A DNA stretch of 64,000 nt from DATHKG01 sp035489435. GTDB taxonomy: Bacteria; Bacteroidota; Bacteroidia; Chitinophagales; Chitinophagaceae. The translations under genes were made by a program, and so were the position numbers. Of this stretch, positions 44,578 through 53,826 are shown piece by piece; position 1 is the first letter of the stretch; each line of letters starts with the position of its first letter. The notes under the pieces are model-generated. The model was not told the DNA's origin, made no database searches, and was given only the letters and a program-made list of their open reading frames with translations. Location: the NCBI GenBank assembly GCA_035489435.1, contig DATHKG010000005.1; one strand, given 5' to 3'.

Positions 44578-45377
44578 ACCTGAACTACGTAACGTGGAAA
44601 AATTGCAAGGCTGCCAGAATTACCACCACCCATTGTGAACTAATTATCGGCCTTTCCGCAGGTCCAAGAATTCTATCCCTCACATATAACGGCGGAGCCA
44701 ACTTATTATATGAAGATGCTACCGGCTTTGGTGTAGGAGAGTGGCGGCTATATGGCGGTCATCGTTTCACTATTGCGCCTGAAAACGATAGCAGTTATTA
44801 CCCGGATAACGAAACCTGTTCCGTAAATATAGCGGGAGAACTGGCGATTATATCCGCACCTATCCGAACCGATGAATTGCGTTTGTCCATTAAGGTTAGT
44901 GTGCTGGCTGGTGGTTCGGGGTTTGAACTTGTTCATATACTTGAAAACTACGGGAGCATAGCATGGTCCGGGGCTCTTTGGGCCATCACCTGCATACCGG
45001 GATCAGCTAATATCACAGCTTCCTGTTCTACAGAAAATATCGTTTACTGGCCGGGAACGGAAAGCAGGAACTGGCCTTCTTCAGACGGGTTTATGGTTGT
45101 AAAACCAGGTGATTTCCGGGGTAAAGCAGGATGGCATGAAAGCCAGGGTTGGCTATCCGCCGGGCAGGATGGTGGGAAATTAATTATTCAACACCAGGAA
45201 AAGACTGAACCGGCGGATTGTGTGGATAACGGTTGTAACCTGGAAATTTTTGCCTGCAAAGATTGGATAGAACTAGAAACGCTTGGCGCTATGGTTTCAG
45301 TTGCCTCAGGCGGTTTTACGCAGCATGCTCAACACTGGCTTGTTTCGGATAACCGAAGTATAGCGCAACTTATTTAA
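44574..45377 (+). CDS. DUF4380-like galactose-mutarotase-fold protein
   Basis: 267 residues, all-beta. CELIIGLSAGPRILSLTY, GGHRFTIAPEND and FELVHILENYGSIAWSGALWA are typical of aldose-1-epimerase-fold proteins of the DUF4380 type. No signal peptide. Translationally coupled to the deacetylase. It could be a mutarotase or sugar-binding protein for the imported sugar; catalytic residues are not evident to me. Confidence 0.7.
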   Translation: MNLNYVTWKNCKAARITTTHCELIIGLSAGPRILSLTYNGGANLLYEDATGFGVGEWRLYGGHRFTIAPENDSSYYPDNETCSVNIAGELAIISAPIRTDELRLSIKVSVLAGGSGFELVHILENYGSIAWSGALWAITCIPGSANITASCSTENIVYWPGTESRNWPSSDGFMVVKPGDFRGKAGWHESQGWLSAGQDGGKLIIQHQEKTEPADCVDNGCNLEIFACKDWIELETLGAMVSVASGGFTQHAQHWLVSDNRSIAQLI

Positions 45378-45402
45378 TACTCTAAAAACCAGGAACCAGT
45401 TT

Positions 45403-47007
45403 ATGGATAAATTCCATCTTTCCGTACTTGATATTATAATAATTGTTGCCGAAACCTTGCTGGTGGTTGTGATAGGCCTTATGGCAGCAAGAAAAGTGAA
45501 ACGGACAGCAGAAGGTTATTTTCTTGCTTCGGGCAATATGCCATGGTACCTGATCGGTGCCGCTTTTGTTTCAACCAGTGTTTCAAGTGAACAGATTGTT
45601 GGTACCATTGGTGCTACCTACAAAGGCGGAATGGCTATAGCAAACTGGGAGTGGTGGGCGCTGCCTACTTATCTCCTGATGATGGTCTTTTTTATTCCCT
45701 TATACCTTCGGAACAAAATCATGACGGTACCGGAATTATTAAACCGTCGTTTCGGACCTGCCTGTGGTGCTATTTACAGCGTTGTAATATTAGTCGGTTA
45801 CCTCTTCGTGTTTTTGCCACCTGTTATTTACGGCGGCAGTATTACTCTTAGTGAATTAACTGGATGGCCCCAGGGTTATGTTATGGCAGGCATTGTGCTG
45901 GTAACAGCAAGTTATACGCTTGTCGGTGGTTTGAGTTCTGTAATGTGGACCGATGCCATTCAATGCGTAATGCTCATTGGTGGTGGTGTGATATTCTTTT
46001 TTGTGGCGCTCGACAAAATACCCGGTGGCTGGGATGCAATGGTATCTGCCAGGCCGGAAAGATTTCATTTATATCGGCCGCCTTCTGATCCGGAAGCGCC
46101 TTTTGCAGGACTGATACTGGCTTCATTTGGTGTGTTTTTATTTTACCAGTCATCTAACCAGGTAATGATACAGCGTATACTGTCTGCCAGGAGTACCTGG
46201 GATGGTATGATGGGTTTGATTTTCTCCGGCTTTATTAATATCATCAGGCCACTAGTAACTTGTTTATTGGGTCTTGTGGTTTATCATTGGTTGGATGTGA
46301 TGCATAAGGGGCCTTCACTACTTCCGGATAACCAGGATAGCACTTTCCCGCTGGCACTTCAACTGTTTGCGCCATCAGGACTAAAGGGGGTGATACTCGC
46401 TGGTTTTTTTGCAGCGGTGATGTCGACTGTTAGTGCCCTGGCGAATTCGATAGCCACTATATTTTCCCTTGATGTCTATAAAAAATATTTTCGCAAGGCA
46501 GCTGGTGACCGGGAGTTGATCATCACAGGCCAGGTTTCCGGTGGTGCGGCATTGTTGTTTTCTTCATTGATCGCCCCACTGGTTGGCAGCGTTGGTTTAT
46601 TTAAATATTTTCAGACAGGTGTAACCTATATGGCAACACCGTTTATTTCTGTTTTGCTACTTGGTGTTTTGTGGAAGAGAACCAGTTATGCGGGAGCTAT
46701 AGCCGGATTGATTGGTGGTGTGGTAATACAGGTAGCCTTAGCCGTTATTTTATTTTCACTTGATATTACGCTGCACTGGCTATATGTGGGTGCGATTGCG
46801 CAGGCATTGACCATGATATTGATTGTCCTGGTCTCGCTATATTCTACTCCGCCTTCCGAGGAGCAGGCAAAGCCGTTCACCTGGCGTTTATCCTGGCTGA
46901 AGAGCCTTGAAGATAAAGGTGTAAAGCACCCCTGGTATAAAAGCATTGCATTTTGGCTGACCTTGTATGCATTTGCCTGGTGTTATATTTATTGGAGGTT
47001 TTGGTAA
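45403..47007 (+). CDS. sodium:solute symporter (SSS family) sugar transporter
   Basis: 534 residues with about 14 hydrophobic segments. SSS/SGLT-type motifs are RKVKRTAEGYFLASGNMPWYLIGA, TSVSSEQIVGT, the NQVMIQRILSARS loop and GFFAAVMSTVSALANSIATIFSLDVYKK. It would carry the released monosaccharide or small glycoside across the inner membrane with sodium. It starts 25 bases after the DUF4380 gene and is 35 bases from the rhamnosidase. Confidence 0.95.
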   Translation: MDKFHLSVLDIIIIVAETLLVVVIGLMAARKVKRTAEGYFLASGNMPWYLIGAAFVSTSVSSEQIVGTIGATYKGGMAIANWEWWALPTYLLMMVFFIPLYLRNKIMTVPELLNRRFGPACGAIYSVVILVGYLFVFLPPVIYGGSITLSELTGWPQGYVMAGIVLVTASYTLVGGLSSVMWTDAIQCVMLIGGGVIFFFVALDKIPGGWDAMVSARPERFHLYRPPSDPEAPFAGLILASFGVFLFYQSSNQVMIQRILSARSTWDGMMGLIFSGFINIIRPLVTCLLGLVVYHWLDVMHKGPSLLPDNQDSTFPLALQLFAPSGLKGVILAGFFAAVMSTVSALANSIATIFSLDVYKKYFRKAAGDRELIITGQVSGGAALLFSSLIAPLVGSVGLFKYFQTGVTYMATPFISVLLLGVLWKRTSYAGAIAGLIGGVVIQVALAVILFSLDITLHWLYVGAIAQALTMILIVLVSLYSTPPSEEQAKPFTWRLSWLKSLEDKGVKHPWYKSIAFWLTLYAFAWCYIYWRFW

Positions 47008-47042
47008 TGGATAAAAAAAAGTTCTGTCGTAATTCATAACAT

Positions 47043-49439
47043 ATGAAAAATATTTTAATCACCTGCATTCTTTTGATCTTCATAAATTTGCTTACGGCAC
47101 AGCAGCTGTTTGTTTCAAACACAAATTCAGGTGTTAACCCGAATCTGTTGCGTAAGCAATGGGCATCAAAATGGATCACCTCCCCGGATAATGACCCAAG
47201 AGCTTATGGTGTTTATCACTTCAGGAATACTATCACTCTCAACACCAGGCCTGCAAAGTTTATCATCCATTTATCGGCCGATAACCGCTATCGGTTTTTT
47301 GTAAATGGTGTGCCGGTTTGCAGTGGACCGGCAAGAGGTGACCTGTATAACTGGTACTTCGAAACGATGGATATTGCTTCTTATCTAAAGCCTGGCGCCA
47401 ATACCCTGGCTGCATTGGTCTGGAACATGGGTACGCTGGCCCCGGTAGCACAGATTTCTAACCAGACTGCTTTCGTAATACAGGGTGATGGTGATGCCGA
47501 AAAAATGGTTAACTCGGGATCTAACTGGAAAGTGATAACAAGTAAAGCTTATGAACCATGTTCAATGGATAACATGGCGCGCATGAAAGCGTATATGGTG
47601 ATTGGACCGGGAGATAAGGTAGATGCATCAAAATATCTCTGGGGATGGGAACAGCCGGGTTTTAATGACAAATCATGGAAGCCGGCTATCACGGTGGCAA
47701 CTCCTTCACCATCCGGAACAGGTACCGATAATCAATGGACTCTCACTCCCCGCAATATTCCATTGATGGAAGAGACGTTGCAACGCATCAACGTTATTCG
47801 ACGCTCTAAAGGTGCTAATGTTTCACAGGAGTTCTTATCCGGCAAAAAAGCGTTAACCATATCGCCAAATAAAAAGGTTACCATCTTACTTGACCAGGAG
47901 TTTAACACGGTGGCCTATCCCGAATTGTTGGTAAGTGGTGGCAAGGGATCTTCGGTGAAGCTCACCTATGCCGAGGCTTTGTTCAACAGTAAGCGGGAAA
48001 AAGGAAATCGCAACGAGGTCGACCAAAAAGAAATCATTGGTAACTACGATATTTTTCTGCCTGATGGCGGCAATAGCCGTTTGTTCAGGCCACTTTGGCT
48101 AAGAACATATCGTTATCTGCAGCTGGATATCAGTACCGCCGACGAAGCATTAACCATAAACGACCTCTATGGTATGTTCAGCACTTATCCTTTCGAAGTA
48201 AAAGCGTCGTTTGCAAGCAACGACACCAGTATGAAGTCGTTATGGGACGTGAGCTGGCGCACAGCCAGGCTTTGTGCGGGTGAAACATATTTTGATTGTC
48301 CTTATTATGAGCAATTGCAGTATGAAGGCGACACCCGCATCCAGGCGCTTATCTCTTTGTATGTAACCGGCGATGACCGGCTGATGCGTAAAGCAATCAT
48401 CGATTTTAATAATTCGCGCGTGCCTGAAGGACTTACCCAGGGCCGCTATCCAAGTAGCAGGCTGCAGCTGATTCCGCCTTATTCCCTTATTTGGGTATCT
48501 ATGGTTTATGATTATTGGATGCACCGGAAAGATGATGCATTTCTGAAACAATTCCTGGTCCCCATTGCGGGTGTATTGAACTGGTACGAGCAAAAAATAG
48601 ACATGGATAAAAAAATGCTTGGACCAATGAACTGGTGGAACTTCGTTGACTACACCAAAGCTTTCAACGATGGTGTTCCTGAGGGTGCAGTAGATGGAAA
48701 TTCTTCGGTTATTACGCTTCAATACATTTATGCACTGAAACATGCTGCAGCTTTATTCAATGCTTTCGATAAAAAATATGAAGCTGCACATTATACTCAG
48801 CTGGCAGACCTGTTGAACACAAATACATATAATAATTGCTTCGATAAAAGCAGGGGTTTAATGGCAAATACACCGGATAAGAAGGTTTTCAGTCAACATG
48901 CGAGTTTACTGGGCGTACTTACCGGGGCAATTCCCGAACAAGATGAAAAGGATGTAATGACAAAAGTGCTGAGCGATCAAAAGATCGGACCGGTTACTTT
49001 TTATTTCCGCTTTTACCTGAACCAGGCTCTGAAAAAAGCGGGCATGGGCAATCTATATTATCAGCAGCTTACTCCATGGCGCCAAATGCTAAAAGTTGGC
49101 CTGACCACTTTTGCTGAAATGCCCGAACCTGCAAGATCCGATTGTCATGCCTGGAGCGCAAGTCCCAACTATGATTTCCTGGCAACCATTTGCGGAGTAG
49201 TTCCTGGTAGTCCTGGCTTTTCGACTGTCGTTATCGCTCCTTCACTGGGTGAATTGACAGAAGTAAACGCTACTGTTCCGCATCCGGAAGGGTCAATAGC
49301 GGTGGCGCTTAAACGAACTGGTGAAAAAGGCGTAAGCGGAACAGTTTCTTTGCCATCAAACATTACCGGGAAGTTTGTGTGGAATGGAAAAGAGATTGTT
49401 TTGAAAGCAGGTGCTCAAACAATATCAATATCAGAATAA
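47043..49439 (+). CDS. GH78 alpha-L-rhamnosidase
   Basis: 798 residues with a signal peptide (to ~19, INLLTAQQ). An N-terminal beta-sandwich carries the lectin-like YRFFVNGVPVCSGPARGDLYNWYFETMDI pattern common to GH78 (positions ~80-110). The (alpha/alpha)6 barrel contains DCPYYEQLQYEGDTR (~residue 418, the catalytic-acid loop of GH78), GAVDGNSSVITLQYIYAL and WSASPNYDFLATICGVVPGSPGF near the C-terminus. It removes terminal alpha-L-rhamnose from glycans. It is the last gene of the visible PUL and the best clue to the substrate. Confidence 0.9.
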   Translation: MKNILITCILLIFINLLTAQQLFVSNTNSGVNPNLLRKQWASKWITSPDNDPRAYGVYHFRNTITLNTRPAKFIIHLSADNRYRFFVNGVPVCSGPARGDLYNWYFETMDIASYLKPGANTLAALVWNMGTLAPVAQISNQTAFVIQGDGDAEKMVNSGSNWKVITSKAYEPCSMDNMARMKAYMVIGPGDKVDASKYLWGWEQPGFNDKSWKPAITVATPSPSGTGTDNQWTLTPRNIPLMEETLQRINVIRRSKGANVSQEFLSGKKALTISPNKKVTILLDQEFNTVAYPELLVSGGKGSSVKLTYAEALFNSKREKGNRNEVDQKEIIGNYDIFLPDGGNSRLFRPLWLRTYRYLQLDISTADEALTINDLYGMFSTYPFEVKASFASNDTSMKSLWDVSWRTARLCAGETYFDCPYYEQLQYEGDTRIQALISLYVTGDDRLMRKAIIDFNNSRVPEGLTQGRYPSSRLQLIPPYSLIWVSMVYDYWMHRKDDAFLKQFLVPIAGVLNWYEQKIDMDKKMLGPMNWWNFVDYTKAFNDGVPEGAVDGNSSVITLQYIYALKHAAALFNAFDKKYEAAHYTQLADLLNTNTYNNCFDKSRGLMANTPDKKVFSQHASLLGVLTGAIPEQDEKDVMTKVLSDQKIGPVTFYFRFYLNQALKKAGMGNLYYQQLTPWRQMLKVGLTTFAEMPEPARSDCHAWSASPNYDFLATICGVVPGSPGFSTVVIAPSLGELTEVNATVPHPEGSIAVALKRTGEKGVSGTVSLPSNITGKFVWNGKEIVLKAGAQTISISE

Positions 49440-49706
49440 ATAGTGCAAAAGCTTTTTTGTATCATATATATTTTATATCTTAATTTTTACAATCCCACTC
49501 TGGAAAATTATTCTTTCAATATTGACTGACGCCCTACCAAAACTATTTAGTAATCCCATTTCACCATTTATTGCAATATGCCAGGCTAAAATTAGCGAGC
49601 TGCAAAAAATCAGATCCATAAAATCGAAAGTCAAAGCACAAATTTTATGGACAATGAAGGAATGTATTACTGCAAATATATACCCGACAAATAAACCTAT
49701 ACCTAT

Positions 49707-51320
49707 ATGCTAAGTTCTGCCGAATTACTAATTGAGGTGGAGGTAGAAAACTTCTCAACCATTAAAGATGGTATGACCATCCTTGCGACAAATAATGTTG
49801 CAGCCTCTTTTATTGCGGATCAGGATTTTCCAAAATCGCATACCCTTCCAAAATTTACACCGCTGCCTTTTAACAACTTTGGCCATTTTTATCTATTCGA
49901 CCACCAAAAGTTTCTAAAAATCATCTATCAAACTATCAAAGAACTAAAGCACTGTAATAATAAAAACGGCCAGGACATTAAATGGGTTTGGGGGATCGGG
50001 ACGGTTTTGCTATTTAGCGTTATAATTGTGACTGTAGTGGGGATGGAAAATCTAATCCCAATGCATTTCGCTATTCCTGCCATCATAGGGGCTCTTGCAT
50101 ATTTTATTTCTGTGAATATTTACAATCAAAAAATCAATAAACAAATTGCTGCAAAAAAGGCAGAAGTCCTGGAAAAACTATTGTGCAATACGTTTGAGGA
50201 GAAACAAGATTTTCCGTTTCCCGACCAGCTTAAAAGCTTACTTGCGCTTAGTGGCCAGGGACAAGCAACTAAGGAAACATTCCCTGTACTCGTTGCTTTT
50301 AAAGAGGACCATCCCTTTCCTGGTTTTGGAAGATTACAACTCGAGAATAAATTTTTCTGCCCACCTAAAAACCTGGATAACGTTGTACCTAAAGAGGAGG
50401 AGTATCTAATGCAAACGGTCATTTCCAAACTACAAAATTCATTGCAGGCAGGAGGAATAGAAAACATTGGTTTTGGGAAAGTTATTGTTTTAAACCGCGA
50501 AAGCCTGGATATTGATAGTCCATGGCTTGACGCTAATAAATGCCCGCTTCTTGAGAAAGACATTTACAATTTACAATCCGTTTATGCCGTTGATGAAAAT
50601 GCCTCTGTCAGGCTCTTTTTTATGGTAGAAGTTCTGTTCCCAAAATATGATTCAGCAGCATGTTTCTTTATTCGCATGTTCAGAGCAGGGAACTCTGCCG
50701 GCTGCCAGATAGCATTAACAACTATTGGCCCTCCAAAGCTTGGTAAACCCTACATAAAAAACAGATTGATGAAGTTCAAAATGGGAGAAACTGTCGATGG
50801 ATTTACTGTCAATAATATTTTGGAATCTGATAAAAATGAACAGCTTCTAAAGGAAATCCGGGAAAAGTTCAAGGAGAAATTCCACCACGACATCACAGTT
50901 GACCAATTAGTTGGATTAGACCCACTGAACGAAAAAGGTGAAAATGAAAAAAGTGTTACCTCAAAAAAGGAAGAGATCATCAGCCATGAAACTTCCTGGC
51001 CTGGCCGATACTATTACTACCCATACAATTTACGAGAAGAACAATCCCTGACATTTGGTGGCGACTTCTTTGGTTATCCTGAATTGGTCGGCACTATTTC
51101 CGTAGCCTACGAACAAATCTCTAAGTTGGTACTTGAGTGTATTGAAAGTCATGGATATGATATTTCTAAATACAAAGACAAAGAAGGTAAATATTCAATC
51201 AATGCCGAAAAAATTGAAAAGCTAATTGTTGGAGAAGTAATTCACATGAAAGAGGATAAGAAAGAGGCAGTTGGATCAAACAATAAGACAGCGAACGATA
51301 ACAAAAAGGTTAGTGTATAA
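49707..51320 (+). CDS. two-TM protein of unknown function paired with TIR gene
   Basis: 537 residues. No signal peptide; two adjacent membrane helices (about 93-112 and 118-137) form a hairpin, followed by a ~400-residue, probably cytosolic domain with mixed alpha/beta sequence. Two Cys/Phe-rich strands lie near residue 310, and a Tyr-rich segment (RYYYYPYNLREEQ) near 435. A Lys/Asn-rich tail ends the protein. No family recognised. It ends five bases before the TIR gene, so the two are almost certainly translated together. A membrane effector or sensor partner for TIR signalling is inferred. Confidence 0.75.
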   Translation: MLSSAELLIEVEVENFSTIKDGMTILATNNVAASFIADQDFPKSHTLPKFTPLPFNNFGHFYLFDHQKFLKIIYQTIKELKHCNNKNGQDIKWVWGIGTVLLFSVIIVTVVGMENLIPMHFAIPAIIGALAYFISVNIYNQKINKQIAAKKAEVLEKLLCNTFEEKQDFPFPDQLKSLLALSGQGQATKETFPVLVAFKEDHPFPGFGRLQLENKFFCPPKNLDNVVPKEEEYLMQTVISKLQNSLQAGGIENIGFGKVIVLNRESLDIDSPWLDANKCPLLEKDIYNLQSVYAVDENASVRLFFMVEVLFPKYDSAACFFIRMFRAGNSAGCQIALTTIGPPKLGKPYIKNRLMKFKMGETVDGFTVNNILESDKNEQLLKEIREKFKEKFHHDITVDQLVGLDPLNEKGENEKSVTSKKEEIISHETSWPGRYYYYPYNLREEQSLTFGGDFFGYPELVGTISVAYEQISKLVLECIESHGYDISKYKDKEGKYSINAEKIEKLIVGEVIHMKEDKKEAVGSNNKTANDNKKVSV

Positions 51321-51325
51321 GAAAT

Positions 51326-51892
51326 ATGAAAGTAACAATCAATGCCAAAACTGTAGGTCAGTTAATTAACGGAGATACTGTAAACCTGTATGCTGAGAAT
51401 AAAGAAATTGTTCAAACTATCAGGAAAGTAGAGGCCGAAGCCTTAAAAATTTTCATCTCCTATAGTCACAAGGATAACGAAATCAAAGACAAGTTGATTA
51501 CCCATTTGGCACCGCTTTATCGAAGTGGAAGTATCATTGCATGGAGTGACAGCAATATTTTACCTGGTGAGGAATGGGATTTTAAAATCAGGAAGTCGCT
51601 TGATGAGTCATCAATTATTTTACTTCTGCTTAGTGCAGATTTTATTATATCCGAATACATATGGAAATCCGAAGTCTTGCCGGCAATCGAAAAATATGAA
51701 AAGAAAGAAGCAGTTGTAATACCAATTATGTGTCGAGCCTGTATGTTTGATGAAATGCCTTACGCAAAATTTCAGGGCCTTCCTAAAAATATGATCCCTA
51801 TTGCTGATCATGCAAATATTGACCAGGTATTAACAGAGATTGTGAAGTCAATAAAAATCATAACCAATCAACTAATCCTTCGACAAGCTTAG
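51326..51892 (+). CDS. TIR-domain protein, probable NADase/signalling partner
   Basis: 188 residues. The N-terminal ~25 residues (VTINAKTVGQLINGDTVNLY) resemble the short beta stretch preceding effector domains in some conflict proteins. The TIR domain runs ~40-180: KIFISYSHKD (box 1), IIAWSDSNILPGEEW (box 2 region), SIILLLLSADFIISEYIWKSE with Glu116 as the candidate NADase catalytic residue, and VVIPIMCRACMFDEMP. The 2TM-TIR pair in one operon recalls bipartite antiphage systems such as Thoeris or Pycsar effectors, although neither is the same architecture. Confidence 0.88.
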   Translation: MKVTINAKTVGQLINGDTVNLYAENKEIVQTIRKVEAEALKIFISYSHKDNEIKDKLITHLAPLYRSGSIIAWSDSNILPGEEWDFKIRKSLDESSIILLLLSADFIISEYIWKSEVLPAIEKYEKKEAVVIPIMCRACMFDEMPYAKFQGLPKNMIPIADHANIDQVLTEIVKSIKIITNQLILRQA

Positions 51893-51944
51893 TATTTTTC
51901 GATGTTCGGCAACACTAAAACAATAAGTCCCCTAATTTTTTTGA

Positions 51945-52271
51945 AATATTCTAACTACTTATTCTTCACTAAGTAATTTCAGTTCGCTTCAAAACCGCAA
52001 TGATGTCGGACAGTTATGGGAACAATATTTTTTATCAGAAAGAATAAAATTCAATAGTTACCGCGGTTACCATCCGCAATATTATTTCTGGCGGACATAT
52101 GACCAGCAGGAACTGGACCTGATTGAAGTAAACAATAACCAGGAGATGGCAGCTTTTGAATGTAAATGGAAACAAGAAAAAATCAAAATTCCTGTTGGGT
52201 TTGCAAAAGCATATCCTGATGCGGGATTTACGGGAATCACTTCATCCAATTACCTGGCTTTCATCACTTAA
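51945..52271 (+). pseudogene. C-terminal relic of a DUF4143 AAA-type ATPase
   Basis: An open stretch of 108 codons without a plausible start, preceded by a stop at 51942-51944. It encodes SNFSSLQNRNDVGQLWEQYF, YYFWRTYDQQELDLIE and AAFECKW, the conserved end of the DUF4143 domain found in ATPases with an N-terminal AAA_14 domain. The ~300 upstream residues including Walker motifs are absent, so this is a truncated relic, presumably left by deletion or insertion of the neighbouring TIR unit. Confidence 0.75.
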
Positions 52272-52476
52272 ATAATTACGACTTCAGCGACCGAAAGCGA
52301 AAGGCAAAACCATAAATTGTTTTACTTCAAGGGAAAAACCGTAGTAATACTGAGGTTTACTTCGTCAGTTTCCCGTATTTTTCTACGAAAAAATTAGATG
52401 GATTCCAGTGTGGGAATCTGTTGAGGAAGTTCATCGACAGAAAACTCCTAAATAAAACCTTAACTCTTCAATATAG

Positions 52477-53094
52477 ATGATCTCCATCGACGCATTTTCT
52501 ACGCTCCCTGATCAGATTAAAGTTTATAATCTAAAAAGTTTACGAAATAGAATCTCCGGTTCTCACACGAACCTGCTTCACAGGAATTTCAGTGCGATAC
52601 CTATTGACGACCAATTGAACGAATTGTTGGTTCAGATTGCAGATTATTTAAAAGCTCTTGAACCTGGATCCGTTTATAGTTTTTTTTCACGTTACGCTCT
52701 CAAAGTTACATCTCAATGGAGCTGGTTACTGTCTTCGGCCCACTTACATATCCCCAAAGATTCGGGGGAAGAAGAAATCGTGGTTTTTACATATGATCTT
52801 GATTCATTAGGAGACATCAAACCAAGGCTTTACAACGCACTTGAGTCTCAGATTTATTTTCAGGAAAATTTTAATAATGTTTCCAGTCTCACAAGAAAAG
52901 AAAGAGAGATTGTTGGTTTACTGGCAAGCGGTTTAAACAGCCGGGAAATCGCTCAAAAGATTTACATATCAGTTCATACCGTTAATACACATCGTAAGCG
53001 GATAATCGAAAAATTAGGTATCAAAGACCATGTCGGTTTGTTAAAGTATGCCGAGGCTTTTGGATTAAGTCATCAATCAACAACCACACCATGA
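52477..53094 (+). CDS. LuxR-type (GerE) transcription regulator 1
   Basis: 205 residues. The C-terminal ~60 residues are a GerE HTH (LTRKEREIVGLLASGLNSREIAQKIYISVHTVNTHRKRI). The N-terminal ~140 lack a receiver or clear PAS motif, though the strand pattern is PAS-like. It overlaps the next, similar gene by four bases (ATGA), so the two are co-translated and may act as a heteromer. The HTH is followed by a helix (DHVGLLKYAEAFGLS) common in Bacteroidota LuxR proteins. Confidence 0.9.
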   Translation: MISIDAFSTLPDQIKVYNLKSLRNRISGSHTNLLHRNFSAIPIDDQLNELLVQIADYLKALEPGSVYSFFSRYALKVTSQWSWLLSSAHLHIPKDSGEEEIVVFTYDLDSLGDIKPRLYNALESQIYFQENFNNVSSLTRKEREIVGLLASGLNSREIAQKIYISVHTVNTHRKRIIEKLGIKDHVGLLKYAEAFGLSHQSTTTP

Positions 53095-53816
53095 GCCGCT
53101 ATATAACAAGCACCGAAATTCAAAAGGCAAACCGCCAGCAGGTATATACCCTCGAAAGAAAAATTTATAATGGTGCCCTTTCTCTTGATGCAATTGGTGA
53201 TTATCTGCCCGGGAACGTGCTCGTAACGGATCTAGGGCGCATGGCAACCGTGTATATGAATAAGAATGGTTGCAACCGCTTAAAGCATAGTATAGAAGAG
53301 TTGGAAGAGAAAGGGCCTCTATATTTCCAACAATTTTTTGTACCGGCAGAAACGGAGATTATTGTGAATACTTATCTCAAAATGCAGCAGGTTCAGGATC
53401 CATCCAAAATTTTCACCTTTGCACACAGGGCTAAAGCTCTCCATGAAAAATCCTTCAAATGGTATTTCGCTTCAGCCAAACTTATGTATACTCCTGGTCA
53501 ACAGGTCTCGGACAAAATATTACTTATAGTGAACGAAGTCAATTCGACCGGACAAATAGCTAACAAGATCAACAGTGTACTGGAAGAAACGGACTGGATG
53601 AAGAAAAACTTTCGAAAGTTCTGTCTACTCACACCACGGGAGAAAATAATAATTTCAATGGTCATCAGTGGCAAAAACAGCTGTCAAATAGCTGACGAGT
53701 TACAAGTCTCCTCACTCACAATTAATACTCATCGCCGAAACATAAATGTTAAACTCGAAACCAGGAGTATTGCCGCGCTATATAAATTTTCCGTTGCATT
53801 TGGGTTGCATAAATAA
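53091..53816 (+). CDS. LuxR-type (GerE) transcription regulator 2
   Basis: 241 residues, paralogous in layout to its upstream partner: a PAS-like N-terminal domain (with VLVTDLGRMATVYMN near residue 43) and a GerE HTH (LTPREKIIISMVISGKNSCQIADELQVSSLTINTHRRNI) before an AAL.KF.VAFGL tail. It converges on the lipoprotein gene with a 10-base gap. Two adjacent regulators plus palindromes upstream of the lipoprotein make that gene a candidate target. Confidence 0.9.
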   Translation: MSRYITSTEIQKANRQQVYTLERKIYNGALSLDAIGDYLPGNVLVTDLGRMATVYMNKNGCNRLKHSIEELEEKGPLYFQQFFVPAETEIIVNTYLKMQQVQDPSKIFTFAHRAKALHEKSFKWYFASAKLMYTPGQQVSDKILLIVNEVNSTGQIANKINSVLEETDWMKKNFRKFCLLTPREKIIISMVISGKNSCQIADELQVSSLTINTHRRNINVKLETRSIAALYKFSVAFGLHK

Positions 53817-53826
53817 ACTCCCATTA

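Noticed and set aside
49522..49713. 63-codon ORF before the two-TM gene
   Set aside because: No recognisable features, overlaps the start of the real gene and lies in an AT-rich gap.
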